Shown: in pieces, positions 56,392 through 64,000 of the stretch
Position numbering within the stretch: position 1 is the stretch's first letter
Layout: every line of letters begins with the position of its first letter
Assembly: GCA_002162955.1 (NCBI GenBank)
Contig: MABD01000056.1
Location: 124,001 to 188,000, forward strand
Direction of reading: 5' to 3'
Length of the DNA stretch: 64,000 bases
From: Gammaproteobacteria bacterium 45_16_T64
GTDB lineage: Bacteria > Pseudomonadota > Gammaproteobacteria > Pseudomonadales > Ketobacteraceae
The notes under the pieces: generated by a model
Seen by the model: the letters and a program-made list of their open reading frames with translations, nothing else
Told to the model about the DNA's origin: nothing
Database searches by the model: none
Program-made: the position numbers and the translations under genes

Positions 56392-57831
56392 CTATTGGGA
56401 AATTGCGGTAACCTCCCCATATCGAATTTGTAATTTTTTAATTTTCTGTGCCAATTTATCGAGACCCTCATCAACCGTCTCAATTTTATGGGCAATTGCA
56501 TATGTGGTTTTCATTAACTCTGGATATATTTTTCCCATTGCGGTGCTGGTAAAATGCCCCTGTTGCAACACCCCGTCTGACCAGCCCAAATTCGCTTCAT
56601 GACTTGCTTTAAATGCACCACTCAGCAACCTCTTTTCTTCCGAGGAGAACACAGGATCTAGCACAACATCAGTTCGACAGGGATTACCACCACCCAGCGC
56701 ATAGGCTTTCTGACCCTCTAAAGAGCCAATGTATTTTAGCAACCAGTAAGACGCTTCAGGGTTACGACTATCGTATGACACTGATACCGAATACGCTCCC
56801 ACGTAAGGATGCTGCAAAGGAACTTCGCTCACGCCTATTTTGGAGCCAGGAATATTCTGTTCTAGTTTCGCCGATACCGGCCACAGATTGTTATAAGCAA
56901 ATGGCCACATCGCAACATGACCTTCTGCTAACGCATTCGCGGATTCTAAAAAAGCCCAATCTTTATCTGCCGGGTGTGCATACTTCAGTAATTCAATATA
57001 GGTATTAGCGACCTTGTGTACAATTTTGCTATTAGCTTCAACCTGATAACTCAACAATTCTCCTGCTGGAGAATAGTTGGGTCTAAACCAAGCTCCACCT
57101 AACCCCCACAACATCGCAGAAAATTCGTCATTAATATGCGGTTTTAATCCAGACATTAGTGCCAAACCGTAAAATGGCGCATCAAGTATTTTCCCTGCCA
57201 ACCGCTGCCCACTTTTACGAGTAAAAAACTCAGAGACATCCAACAGTTGGCGTATACCTTCTGGAGGTACTAGGTCATAGCCATATCGCTTCTTGAAGTT
57301 TTTCCGCTCATCCTCGTGTTCAAAAAGATCGGCTCGATAATGATTCCCCATTACATAATTGTTATAGGGAATAGAATGATACTGCCCTCGATAACTGAGT
57401 ATCTTAAGCAAAGAAGGGTAATAAGGCTCTAGGAAACGCTTCATCGAAGCTTCCCCCTCTGGATCATGCTCTCTCGCAATCTCTAACAAAGGCACTGTGT
57501 AGCCATTAGCAGCCCACTCCTTTGCCCAACCCGCTTCAATGGAGATAAGATCGTAGTGGCCTAACCCATCCCGCAACGAGTCTAACTGGCCCTCGTACAT
57601 TTCCCCTAATGACATATCAACGATCTTCACCGCCACCCCAGTATGGGCGGTGAATTTGGGTATCATTTCTTTTCTAAGATGTTCTGTCCAAAATCCGCGT
57701 TCCGCCACCAAGGTGATATCGCGCTTGTTCTTAATGTCGGGAATATCACTTAACGTAAAACTATTCGCAACATTGGGAAGTAAAAAGACGGTGGATATGA
57801 CGCAACATATTGTTTTTATTATATTACTCAT
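56392..57831 (-). CDS. Extracellular solute-binding protein (sugar/polyamine type), orphan
   Basis: A 479-residue periplasmic binding protein with a Sec signal peptide (cleavage around ANS, residue 24). The mature protein has the family 1 fold: ITLVAERGFWTEHLRKEMIPKF, VDMSLGEMYEGQLDSLRDG, YDLISIEAGWAKEWAANGYTVPL and HSIPYNNYVMGNHYRADLF. The C-terminus with ASYWLLKYIGSLEGQKAYALGGGNPCR is also typical. No permease or ATPase gene is nearby, so it is probably not a transport component. It is followed at 37 nt by the diguanylate cyclase and likely presents a ligand to it, as TorT does for TorS. Confidence 0.85.
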   Translation of the reverse strand: MSNIIKTICCVISTVFLLPNVANSFTLSDIPDIKNKRDITLVAERGFWTEHLRKEMIPKFTAHTGVAVKIVDMSLGEMYEGQLDSLRDGLGHYDLISIEAGWAKEWAANGYTVPLLEIAREHDPEGEASMKRFLEPYYPSLLKILSYRGQYHSIPYNNYVMGNHYRADLFEHEDERKNFKKRYGYDLVPPEGIRQLLDVSEFFTRKSGQRLAGKILDAPFYGLALMSGLKPHINDEFSAMLWGLGGAWFRPNYSPAGELLSYQVEANSKIVHKVANTYIELLKYAHPADKDWAFLESANALAEGHVAMWPFAYNNLWPVSAKLEQNIPGSKIGVSEVPLQHPYVGAYSVSVSYDSRNPEASYWLLKYIGSLEGQKAYALGGGNPCRTDVVLDPVFSSEEKRLLSGAFKASHEANLGWSDGVLQQGHFTSTAMGKIYPELMKTTYAIAHKIETVDEGLDKLAQKIKKLQIRYGEVTAISQ

Positions 57832-58041
57832 ACAGCTATCACTATGGTTACACTGAAGATGTAATACCAGAGTTTAGCACTTCAACTTTGTACTCGCGGA
57901 TAAACGCACCGATTTTGTGCAAAAACACTATATCGCTTTGCTATATATGACCAAACTAAAAAGTATATTATTTGCTCATACTCAACCTGCAAACCCGTCT
58001 ACGCTCAGCTGTGCGTTGGTCTGAAACAAAGTGTAGAATCA

Positions 58042-59094
58042 CTACTTCTTTCTGTACTCACTGGGCGTCAACCCACTCCACTGCTTAAAGGCTTTGTTGA
58101 AATTACTACCATCGGCATACCCTAATAGTTCAGCAATCTGTTCAATTGAATATTGCGTGGTACCTAGCAAGTAGTTTGCCTTATGAAACTGTACAGATTC
58201 GCGCAACTGCTGATATGTTGCCCCCACATTCTTTAATTTTCGCTTTAAACTACTGGTTGATATATGTAAGTCATCTGCCATTTTCTGTAGCGGTGGTAGC
58301 TTTCCGGTATGATCTCGCAGCTTATTTCGAACAATAAGGGCAATATCAGCCACAGGATCCAACAACATCATCTCCTTTAGCACCTGCTCCATAGCCGTAT
58401 TAAAGACACCGGAATCAGAAGTCACCAAAGGTCGATAGTAATATTCTTTAGGACAAACGACTTGATTGACTGGCTGCTCAAATTTAATGGTCAATCCTGG
58501 TGGTAAAAGATTAGAAGGAATAGCACCACGAGCAGAACTGGTTAGCTGAATTTCATTAGCAATAGTTTCACGCAACGTGCCTGTAAGATAACGGCCCAAA
58601 TATTCGATATTGAACAGCAGCGTTAAACATTGAAAGCGCTCTACATCAGGACCCAACTCCTGCCTTTCGATCGAAAATAGAATAGAAATAGTATCCTCGC
58701 TTTCGATACGTTCGAACCTCTGTCCTCCTCCCGATCGAGTATCAATGTACTTTGTAAGAAGACCGGATGTTTCTGTCAGGTTTTTCGCCGCCTGGAAAGC
58801 ATAGCCCAACGCTCCATGGCGTAGCATAGTCATACGTTTCGCGTATTGAATCGGGAGCGTGGGGTCCTCAACTGCATCGATAAGGTTCTTCACTGCCTGA
58901 CTGAAGGAGCGATGGCCAATACGGACCCCCTGCTGGATCAAAGCGTCTAGTGGAACTCCAGTGCCCTTCAAAATGGCCTGTGGTGAAATCCCATATTCCA
59001 TCGCAAGTTCTTGAAATACGAACAGATATTCCATAGCCATACCATATTGACCATCCCCTAAAATAACCTGCTCAGCGGCCTGATCTACTTTCAT
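58042..59094 (-). CDS. AraC-family regulator (OruR/ArgR-like)
   Basis: A 350-residue regulator with an N-terminal Arabinose_bd-type domain (PF12625, ~25-220; e.g. MTMLRHGALGYAFQAAKNL) and a C-terminal HTH_18 domain (~270-348: MADDLHISTSSLKRKLKNVGATYQQL and IAELLGYADGSNFNKAFKQW-G-TPSEYR). This group controls amino-acid or lipid genes in pseudomonads and marine oil degraders. It is divergent from the metal-dependent hydrolase gene, with 106 nt between starts, so it probably regulates it. Confidence 0.9.
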   Translation of the reverse strand: MKVDQAAEQVILGDGQYGMAMEYLFVFQELAMEYGISPQAILKGTGVPLDALIQQGVRIGHRSFSQAVKNLIDAVEDPTLPIQYAKRMTMLRHGALGYAFQAAKNLTETSGLLTKYIDTRSGGGQRFERIESEDTISILFSIERQELGPDVERFQCLTLLFNIEYLGRYLTGTLRETIANEIQLTSSARGAIPSNLLPPGLTIKFEQPVNQVVCPKEYYYRPLVTSDSGVFNTAMEQVLKEMMLLDPVADIALIVRNKLRDHTGKLPPLQKMADDLHISTSSLKRKLKNVGATYQQLRESVQFHKANYLLGTTQYSIEQIAELLGYADGSNFNKAFKQWSGLTPSEYRKK

Positions 59095-59200
59095 GATCTA
59101 ATTTCACCGGTAACTCGATCCCAACTCACCTAAAACTCCTCGGTCAAACGTGTGATAGTGATGCTAACACAAACGCTGCATAGTTTAGGAGTTCATCGTC

Positions 59201-60100
59201 ATGCCAACGACAACCCTCACCAAACCTGAAATCCGTAATCGTAAAATGCAATTCAACTTTGAGGACATCAAAAGCACGAACTATTGGGCTGGAAACTCCA
59301 TTATTTCGTCTTACTTTGCGGCGATGTCTGCCACCTTTCCTCCCGGTGAAAAAGAGTTTATTGAATCTGTTAGATTGTTTAAGGCTCACATCACCGATAC
59401 CGAATTACAAAAAGAAATTAAAGCATTCATAGGTCAAGAGGGTCACCATAGCTTTCAACACCGCCAGATAAATAAGGCCTTCGATGAGCAAGGATGGGAC
59501 ACCGCAAAGATTGAGGAAAAGCTACGCAATAAGATCCAGTGGTTTAACCGTCACCTCAGTGATGAAAGCCGCCTCGCACGCACTGTATGTTTTGAACATA
59601 TTACTGCCATCATGTCCGAGTTCATACTTAGCAATCAGGATATACTCGATGACCTACCAGAATCGCTGAAGTCACTTTTCCTCTGGCATACCGTTGAAGA
59701 GATAGAGCATAAATCCGTTGCCTTTGATGTACACGAAACCTTAGTAGGAAATAGAAATCAATTACGCCGACATATGGCACTGGTCACCATCGACTTCACC
59801 CTTAGCATGCTGTATTACCAAATCATGGCTCATATTTGGGCACGCTCATTACCCAATTGGTCAGATGTGAAAGGTGCTTGGTCATTCTTTTTCGGCAAGA
59901 AAGGTATGATTAGTAATATGCGCAAACCCTATTTGAGTTTCTTTAAGACAGACTTTCATCCATGGAATGTCGACAACTCTGAACTCATTTCAGCGTGGAA
60001 AGCATCTAAATATGCTGAGGATGAAGTATCGAATACATCTACAGAGAAGAATGTCATTAAGAGTTCGTCCAATAACGATGATCTTGCGGCAGCCTCTTAG
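59201..60100 (+). CDS. PF10118 metal-dependent hydrolase (diiron-type)
   Basis: A 299-residue predicted metal-dependent hydrolase of the PF10118 family. Conserved elements are FPPGEKEFIESVRLFKAHITD, GQEGHHSFQHRQIN and HTVEEIEHKSVAFDV, a ferritin-like arrangement of Glu and His able to hold two irons. No signal peptide. The family is frequent in hydrocarbon-degrading marine bacteria, where it often sits beside AraC regulators; substrate unknown. A hairpin terminator follows. Confidence 0.88.
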   Translation: MPTTTLTKPEIRNRKMQFNFEDIKSTNYWAGNSIISSYFAAMSATFPPGEKEFIESVRLFKAHITDTELQKEIKAFIGQEGHHSFQHRQINKAFDEQGWDTAKIEEKLRNKIQWFNRHLSDESRLARTVCFEHITAIMSEFILSNQDILDDLPESLKSLFLWHTVEEIEHKSVAFDVHETLVGNRNQLRRHMALVTIDFTLSMLYYQIMAHIWARSLPNWSDVKGAWSFFFGKKGMISNMRKPYLSFFKTDFHPWNVDNSELISAWKASKYAEDEVSNTSTEKNVIKSSSNNDDLAAAS

Positions 60101-60129
60101 CATTATCTTGCAGATTAATTCTATACCTA

Positions 60130-60168
60130 AGGTTCTATGGTCGATTTACGCTACCATAGAACCTCTTT
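60130..60168 (+). terminator. Terminator of the PF10118 hydrolase gene
   Basis: A perfect 12-bp inverted repeat AGGTTCTATGGT / ACCATAGAACCT with an 11-nt loop, followed by CTTTAC, 29 nt after the stop. The T-run is short. Confidence 0.65.
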
Positions 60169-60231
60169 ACCGAATCATTTCATGATGCAACAATATTTTC
60201 AGCAGGTACCATCACGTTTCATACTCTTTAG

Positions 60232-60414
60232 CTAGCCATCTGGTTTCAATATTTCAATCCAGCCTTTGTAGCGTTGAAGGATATACTCTTGTGCAACTTT
60301 CGAGGCATCAATAAAACAACTATCGTAAGGTGTATCCTTGGCTAATTCTACCACTTCAGCTTCTGCCCAAGGCCGTTTAGCATTACCCGTAAACCTAGAA
60401 TTTTTTATGTATAT
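60232..60414 (-). pseudogene. C-terminal coding remnant, unrecognised
   Basis: About 60 codons open on the reverse strand with natural-looking protein content: TGNAKRPWAEAEVVELAKD, SCFIDASKVAQEYILQRY and GWIEILKPDG before a TAG stop. Two consecutive stops (TGA TAA) lie immediately upstream, so no intact gene precedes it. It looks like the surviving 3' end of a lost gene; the family is not recognised. A short intact gene without a good start is less likely. Confidence 0.4.
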
Positions 60415-60686
60415 TTATCACAATCGCCACACCAACCTTATAATCAGACTCCGATTTTCCTAGGTTCGGTATAAGAAATCTCACTGTACATTTACACTGG
60501 CTGAACTGGGCAGACCACCCGATGGTGAAAAATCGCCCCTCACTACATGGTCATCATCAACAATCCATTACCTAACCATATTTTTATATATGGTAACAAT
60601 TTAACAACAAAATAGAAAAACACTCTCATCTTGTAATTTGATAACATCGCCAACGATTCTAGATTACGTAACTGTCGAGGCTAAGT

Positions 60687-61610
60687 ATGGATAACCAAGC
60701 TTTTTTTCGTAAAGTCATAGTGCTTCTTATTATAGCTCTTAATGGCTGTGGAGGGTCCGGATCCTCCAACCGAAATCTTCAAGAGGGAACTGTACTGGAC
60801 GAGCCTTACAATGAACGAGCGGGCGACACCTTTACAACATCGATCACCTTACACACTGATTTCTCAACTGGAGAACCAGAAACATGGTATTTTGAAAATA
60901 TAATGACCTTCAGTACAGTAAACGAAATACCTTTAAAATATGGATATTCCAACGCTATTGGTGGCCCTTACTTACTTGAAACACTTACGGGAGGTAGCAC
61001 TATTGAAGGGCTTGAATATTCGACTCTTTATGGACAATCCATAATTGATGATTCTATGACTGAGTTTACCAGCATAGAATATGTTACACAAACGGGTAGC
61101 GAAACCCCAGAGAATATACGTATCGATGATGATTTTAGTGCCTATAGCAACGCGAGAATATTCAATTCCGAAACAGGCGATGACATAGGTTACGATATTA
61201 TCGAAATGAATTTTTCAGTAATTACTGAAGAGAAAATCTCTATGCCAACCGGTGAACTCAATGCTGTAAAACTGAGCTACACCGTGGAATATAACAAAGT
61301 TACCAATTATACATATAACTACTCCGGCGGTGGCTATATGTGGTATGACACGAGTAATGGTTTTCTACTTAAAACCACAAGTGATGTTGATTATACATCC
61401 TCAGCTGGGATTATCGGGACAATTTCATCAGTATCAGAACTGCTAAGTTATTCATTAGCAAATAGTAAACCTCTACCAGTAGTTACAAACACCCATTTAG
61501 AAAATAGAAATATGGGAATCATCACTATAAATGTAAACAATATTTTTGGTGATTTAAAGAATGGCCTGAGCTACTCACATAAATTAACACTCGATTCGTA
61601 CACCAACTAA
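60687..61610 (+). CDS. Hypothetical lipoprotein
   Basis: A 307-residue lipoprotein. The signal peptide ends IIALNGCGGSGSS, lipobox Cys at residue 21. ATG 60687 follows GAGG at good spacing. The mature protein is acidic and strand-rich with many Thr, Ser and Tyr, and includes TTSITLHTDFSTGEPETWYF and SYTVEYNKVTNYTYNYSGGGYMW, so a beta-barrel or beta-sandwich fold is likely. No family recognised. Likely on the outer membrane. Confidence 0.65.
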   Translation: MDNQAFFRKVIVLLIIALNGCGGSGSSNRNLQEGTVLDEPYNERAGDTFTTSITLHTDFSTGEPETWYFENIMTFSTVNEIPLKYGYSNAIGGPYLLETLTGGSTIEGLEYSTLYGQSIIDDSMTEFTSIEYVTQTGSETPENIRIDDDFSAYSNARIFNSETGDDIGYDIIEMNFSVITEEKISMPTGELNAVKLSYTVEYNKVTNYTYNYSGGGYMWYDTSNGFLLKTTSDVDYTSSAGIIGTISSVSELLSYSLANSKPLPVVTNTHLENRNMGIITINVNNIFGDLKNGLSYSHKLTLDSYTN

Positions 61611-62102
61611 TTCTTCCCGTTTATACTAGTGTATGTTTTATATCATATGATTAATGTTGCAGGGTATAATAGCTTCAATCCACATCGGCGTACTTTTTCT
61701 TAAGAACATGCTTCCGTCTGCTGTGACTCGTTAAGGGACGAAAACAGCATGCAACCAATTCAAAGTTACCTGGTTCGTATTTACCACCTAAAGCGGGAAG
61801 TTGCTTGAAACTTTTCATATGATTCGGCAACATCCTCAAATTCAGCGTTCCCTGTTATTAACCAGGAAATTTCACCTGATGCATTTTGAAGAAAGGCATA
61901 ACACTACCAATCACTTGAAAATGCTGATTTTGTCAATTTGTTTTGTGATTTAATAAACACATCAACTGGCCAACGGATTATTTTTCAAGTACATTCCCCT
62001 TGTTAAAAGGACAACGCTAGGTCTTGTTACGCGAAGCAACCCGTCCTTTAATTTCTATAGCTTGCCCCGACTAAACGAAATAATTTCAAGTCATTACAAA
62101 AA
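61611..62102. other. Intergenic region with degenerate sequence
   Basis: A 492-nt region with no intact gene. A 40-codon leftward open segment at 61781-61903 reads ASGEISWLITGNAEFEDVAE and looks protein-like, but it is preceded by a stop and has no start. Together with the AT-rich surround this suggests decayed sequence. No RNA gene or clear repeat seen. Confidence 0.4.
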
Positions 62103-62654
62103 TCACAGGCAATACATTCCTGCTGTACATCGATAGTAGCTTTCACCAAAATTCACATAATAATTCTCAGAAACGACATCTTCTTCATTAAGAATACCAG
62201 ACACAATATAATCGACGCCATATAACCAGCCATCTTCTGCTCTGTAAAACTTGAAAAATCTCGGGGGTCCATTAACTTCCACTTTATACCTAACAAAACG
62301 GTACTCATTTTCCGTAATCATTTCTTCCCTTTCCTGCAAGTCATAGCCAACTATTGAGGACCAACCCAAAGGATCACCTATACATAAATTATCAGAAAAT
62401 GCCTTCTGTTCCAGAACTATATCATTCTCACTGATAATTATTTTATCTTTAATCCACACATCACCATCAATATTACTAGCCGCAAGTGACAGCACCTCAC
62501 TCCAGCCAGGAACTCTACACTCCACTTTCAGCCAAGAGCCAATATAACTGTCAATAATAACTTTGTGATCAATTTCAGATGAATTCGATCCACTGCCTGA
62601 ACCACACCCCGACCCCAGGGCAATAAACATGGCGACAATAACCCCCTTGTACAT
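62103..62654 (-). CDS. Hypothetical lipoprotein
   Basis: A 183-residue lipoprotein from ATG 62654 (TTG one codon upstream); GGAG precedes it at 7 nt. The signal peptide ends MFIALGSGCGSGSGSN. The mature part contains GSWLKVECRVPGW, several acidic stretches, and a C-terminal pair of cysteines (RCTAGMYCL) that may form a disulfide with internal Cys. No family recognised. Confidence 0.65.
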   Translation of the reverse strand: MYKGVIVAMFIALGSGCGSGSGSNSSEIDHKVIIDSYIGSWLKVECRVPGWSEVLSLAASNIDGDVWIKDKIIISENDIVLEQKAFSDNLCIGDPLGWSSIVGYDLQEREEMITENEYRFVRYKVEVNGPPRFFKFYRAEDGWLYGVDYIVSGILNEEDVVSENYYVNFGESYYRCTAGMYCL

Positions 62655-62657
62655 CAA

Positions 62658-62974
62658 CTACTCCAATAAAAAATACAATTCCATTCTAAAAAGCAGTAAC
62701 TCCCATGATACGTCCAATTACTACGCCTTGTATGATCTAAATTCCATTATTTCCAACACCATCTACACGCGATAAAGTTAATCCCATACCTGCAGTAATC
62801 GGTATTCAGTATGGCAGCCCGATGCATGCCAGGTGCAGACAAAGTCTAGCCCGTTAACTAGGTAGGGCGCCATCTCCAACCTAACCGGCTGTGCCAACCC
62901 TGCCTGCGAAAATACCAAAAGTTCTTACCAAGTTATTACTTTTACTATATATATTTTCGTAATGGCAATGGCAA
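62658..62974. other. Intergenic region, nothing recognised
   Basis: About 317 nt between two leftward lipoprotein genes. No ORF with good coding character, no hairpin with T-run and no tRNA. It should contain the promoter of the 62654 lipoprotein near its left edge. Confidence 0.4.
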
Positions 62975-63475
62975 CTACGGATAGTTGTTTTCTGCGACAT
63001 TTCTATCAAAATACCAGCTAAGGGCCTGACTGACATCACATGCTATCACCGTATCAATTCCTGTATAAGTATAACAAACTTTGAGATGATCAATTTCGAC
63101 AGAAAGTACGTTAAGATGTAATTCATAACTACCATCGTTGTATTGAAGAACTCCATCTATACCGTTTGAGCTAACAATTGAGTAAGCAGCACTGCCTTCA
63201 TTATTAAATAGATTGTCATCCCAAGAAATATTTGAATCAGTAAATTCATAAGACAAAATATAGTCATTTCTCTCATAGCTTTCTGGACGAAAGAACAACT
63301 TTTGCTTTAAGTAATTTGACGAAAAACCTGTGCTGCTATTGATATCCGTATATTCAATTGAAGCTGCCACATTGCTTCCTGGCGTATCCGAACTGCTAGA
63401 ACCGCCACCACCGCAACCTGAAAAAAACATGACCAACGGTAGGATTACAAATAAGGATCTTAAGATTCTGTCCAT
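62975..63475 (-). CDS. Hypothetical lipoprotein
   Basis: A 166-residue lipoprotein. The signal peptide ends PLVMFFSGCGGGGSSSS, followed by Ser/Gly/Asp linker. AGGAGA precedes the ATG by about 9 nt. The mature domain begins ASIEYTDINSSTGFSSNY and has VEIDHLKVCYTYTGIDTVIACD with two Cys. No family recognised; strand-rich and likely on the outer membrane. Confidence 0.65.
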   Translation of the reverse strand: MDRILRSLFVILPLVMFFSGCGGGGSSSSDTPGSNVAASIEYTDINSSTGFSSNYLKQKLFFRPESYERNDYILSYEFTDSNISWDDNLFNNEGSAAYSIVSSNGIDGVLQYNDGSYELHLNVLSVEIDHLKVCYTYTGIDTVIACDVSQALSWYFDRNVAENNYP

Positions 63476-63644
63476 TTTAATACTTCTCCTAATATAAGAT
63501 TATACAGACCTAACTAGCTGAATATTCGTAGAATACATAATAATATGAATGATTTTTGGATTTCTCAAACATATAATTTCGGGAATTCTAACGTATAAAA
63601 ATGCACTCTACAACAGACTTCTGTTTGATTTTGGTACGGCATTT

Positions 63645-63720
63645 GTCGTGGTAGAACGCTCAGTTACCCAGACGCCCACACACAGATCCCAGCGTGCGAT
63701 ATTCCCGCACCGGGCTCCTC
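63645..63720 (-). ncRNA. 3' end of a group II intron (domains V and VI)
   Basis: Read leftward: GAGCCCGGTGCGGG-AATAT-CGCACGCTGGGATC, which has the length, AGC triad and apical loop expected of domain V, followed by CTGTGTGTGGGCGTCTGGGT, AACTGAGCG and TTCTACCACGAC as a domain VI-like 3' end. The lower stem has one mismatch (G opposite A). It lies directly after the truncated reverse transcriptase, in the position of domains V-VI. The boundary with the 3' exon is therefore near 63645. Confidence 0.6.
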
Positions 63721-64000
63721 AGTAATAGCGTTGCTGCCGTGTAAGGCAGGTCTCTTTTCGAATAACTGGTTCGAACCAGGGGTCCAGTACAAAGTGTAAA
63801 TAGATATTCACTAACACCGGAGAGATTACCCCTCCTTGCGGTGTTCCTGCTATCGGCTTCAGTGTTTTGCCATCAGGCATATGCACCCGAGCCCTCAACC
63901 ATTGGCGTATCAAACCCAGAAGCGCTTTATCATCAATGCGTTGCTTGAGCATTCTCATTAACCAGTCATGATTAACGTTATCGAAGAAGCCTTTAATATC
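63719..64000 (-). pseudogene. Group II intron reverse transcriptase/maturase, internally deleted, partial at window edge
   Basis: The frame is open from the window's right edge: DIKGFFDNVNHDWLMRMLKQ (reverse transcriptase block 2-3), then GTPQGGVISPVLVNIYLHFV (block 4) and LDPWFEPVIRK. In intact enzymes this is followed by the YADD catalytic block, thumb, X/maturase and often an endonuclease domain. Here only ETCLTRQQRYY remains before a TGA, and intron domain V begins immediately after. So at least 200 codons are missing and the protein cannot be active. The 5' part is outside the window. Confidence 0.85.

Larger units (their letters stand above)
60101..60686. other. Intergenic region with a coding remnant and terminator
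   Basis: A 586-nt stretch. It contains the terminator hairpin after the hydrolase gene (60130-60168) and a leftward coding remnant (60232-60414). The rest is AT-rich with no gene seen. The last part, with ATAACATC and GAGG before 60687, is probably the promoter and ribosome site of the next lipoprotein. Confidence 0.5.

Noticed and set aside
56392-57831. Binding protein as part of an ABC importer operon
   Set aside because: No permease or ATPase gene is present on either side; the neighbour is a diguanylate cyclase.
1-64000. CRISPR arrays, tRNA or rRNA genes
   Set aside because: No regularly spaced repeats, no tRNA cloverleaf with a GTTCRANNC arm and no rRNA-like stretch were found by reading the intergenic regions; a covariance search could still find a small RNA that I missed.

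Overview
The window reads as a typical chromosomal segment of a free-living, probably marine, gammaproteobacterium. Several runs of genes keep the order I know from Pseudomonas: a lipopolysaccharide (LPS) core cluster followed by ilvE and glnE, and rppH-ptsP-lgt-thyA-folA. It also carries a 'proteobacterial dedicated sortase system', found mainly in marine Gram-negatives, and several lipoproteins with Gly/Ser-rich linkers right after the lipobox cysteine. I cannot assign a genus from the sequence alone; relatives of Ketobacter, Oleiphilus, Marinobacter or Alcanivorax are plausible guesses. No rRNA, tRNA, CRISPR array or prophage was seen. The only mobile-element trace is a deleted group II intron at the right edge.

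Layout. Bases 1-12.8 kb: LPS core. Five forward genes (carbamoyltransferase, Mig-14-like protein, DnpA-like PIG-L deacetylase, two glycosyltransferases) converge on a tightly packed reverse unit ilvE-waaF-waaC-waaP, with glnE further upstream. 12.9-20 kb: a tandem HAD protein, a small DUF5062-type protein, an acyltransferase/membrane-protein pair and an orphan GspE/PilB-type ATPase. 20-27.3 kb: putA (short form without DNA-binding domain), argA, a double DsbA/HCCA-isomerase-like protein with a cysteine-cluster protein, and an LpoB-like lipoprotein. 27.3-33.4 kb: the sortase system, made of a class GN sortase, its VIT/VWA target, and a divergent response regulator/histidine kinase whose sensor part looks like a CBM9-type sugar-binding domain. 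33.5-36.2 kb: PilZ protein, two lipoproteins and a GNAT enzyme.

36.3-48.5 kb: housekeeping. The reverse genes rppH-ptsP and lgt-thyA-folA-DUF349 are followed rightward by a forward HAD-IB phosphatase and an imelysin-like lipoprotein, the convergent rlmI, and an HDOD protein. 48.8-54.6 kb: a metallophosphoesterase lipoprotein, a CrtISO/retinol-saturase-like FAD enzyme and a coniferyl-aldehyde-type dehydrogenase. 54.7-57.8 kb: a periplasmic binding protein paired with a diguanylate cyclase, a likely ligand-to-c-di-GMP sensor. 58-60.1 kb: an AraC-type regulator divergent from a PF10118 metal-dependent hydrolase. 60.1-64 kb is gene-poor, with three unrecognised lipoproteins, short coding remnants and the truncated intron.

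The points most worth follow-up are the sortase system with its sugar-sensor kinase, the binding-protein/diguanylate-cyclase pair, the tandem HAD protein with an Asp-to-His change in both nucleophile motifs, and the internally deleted group II intron.
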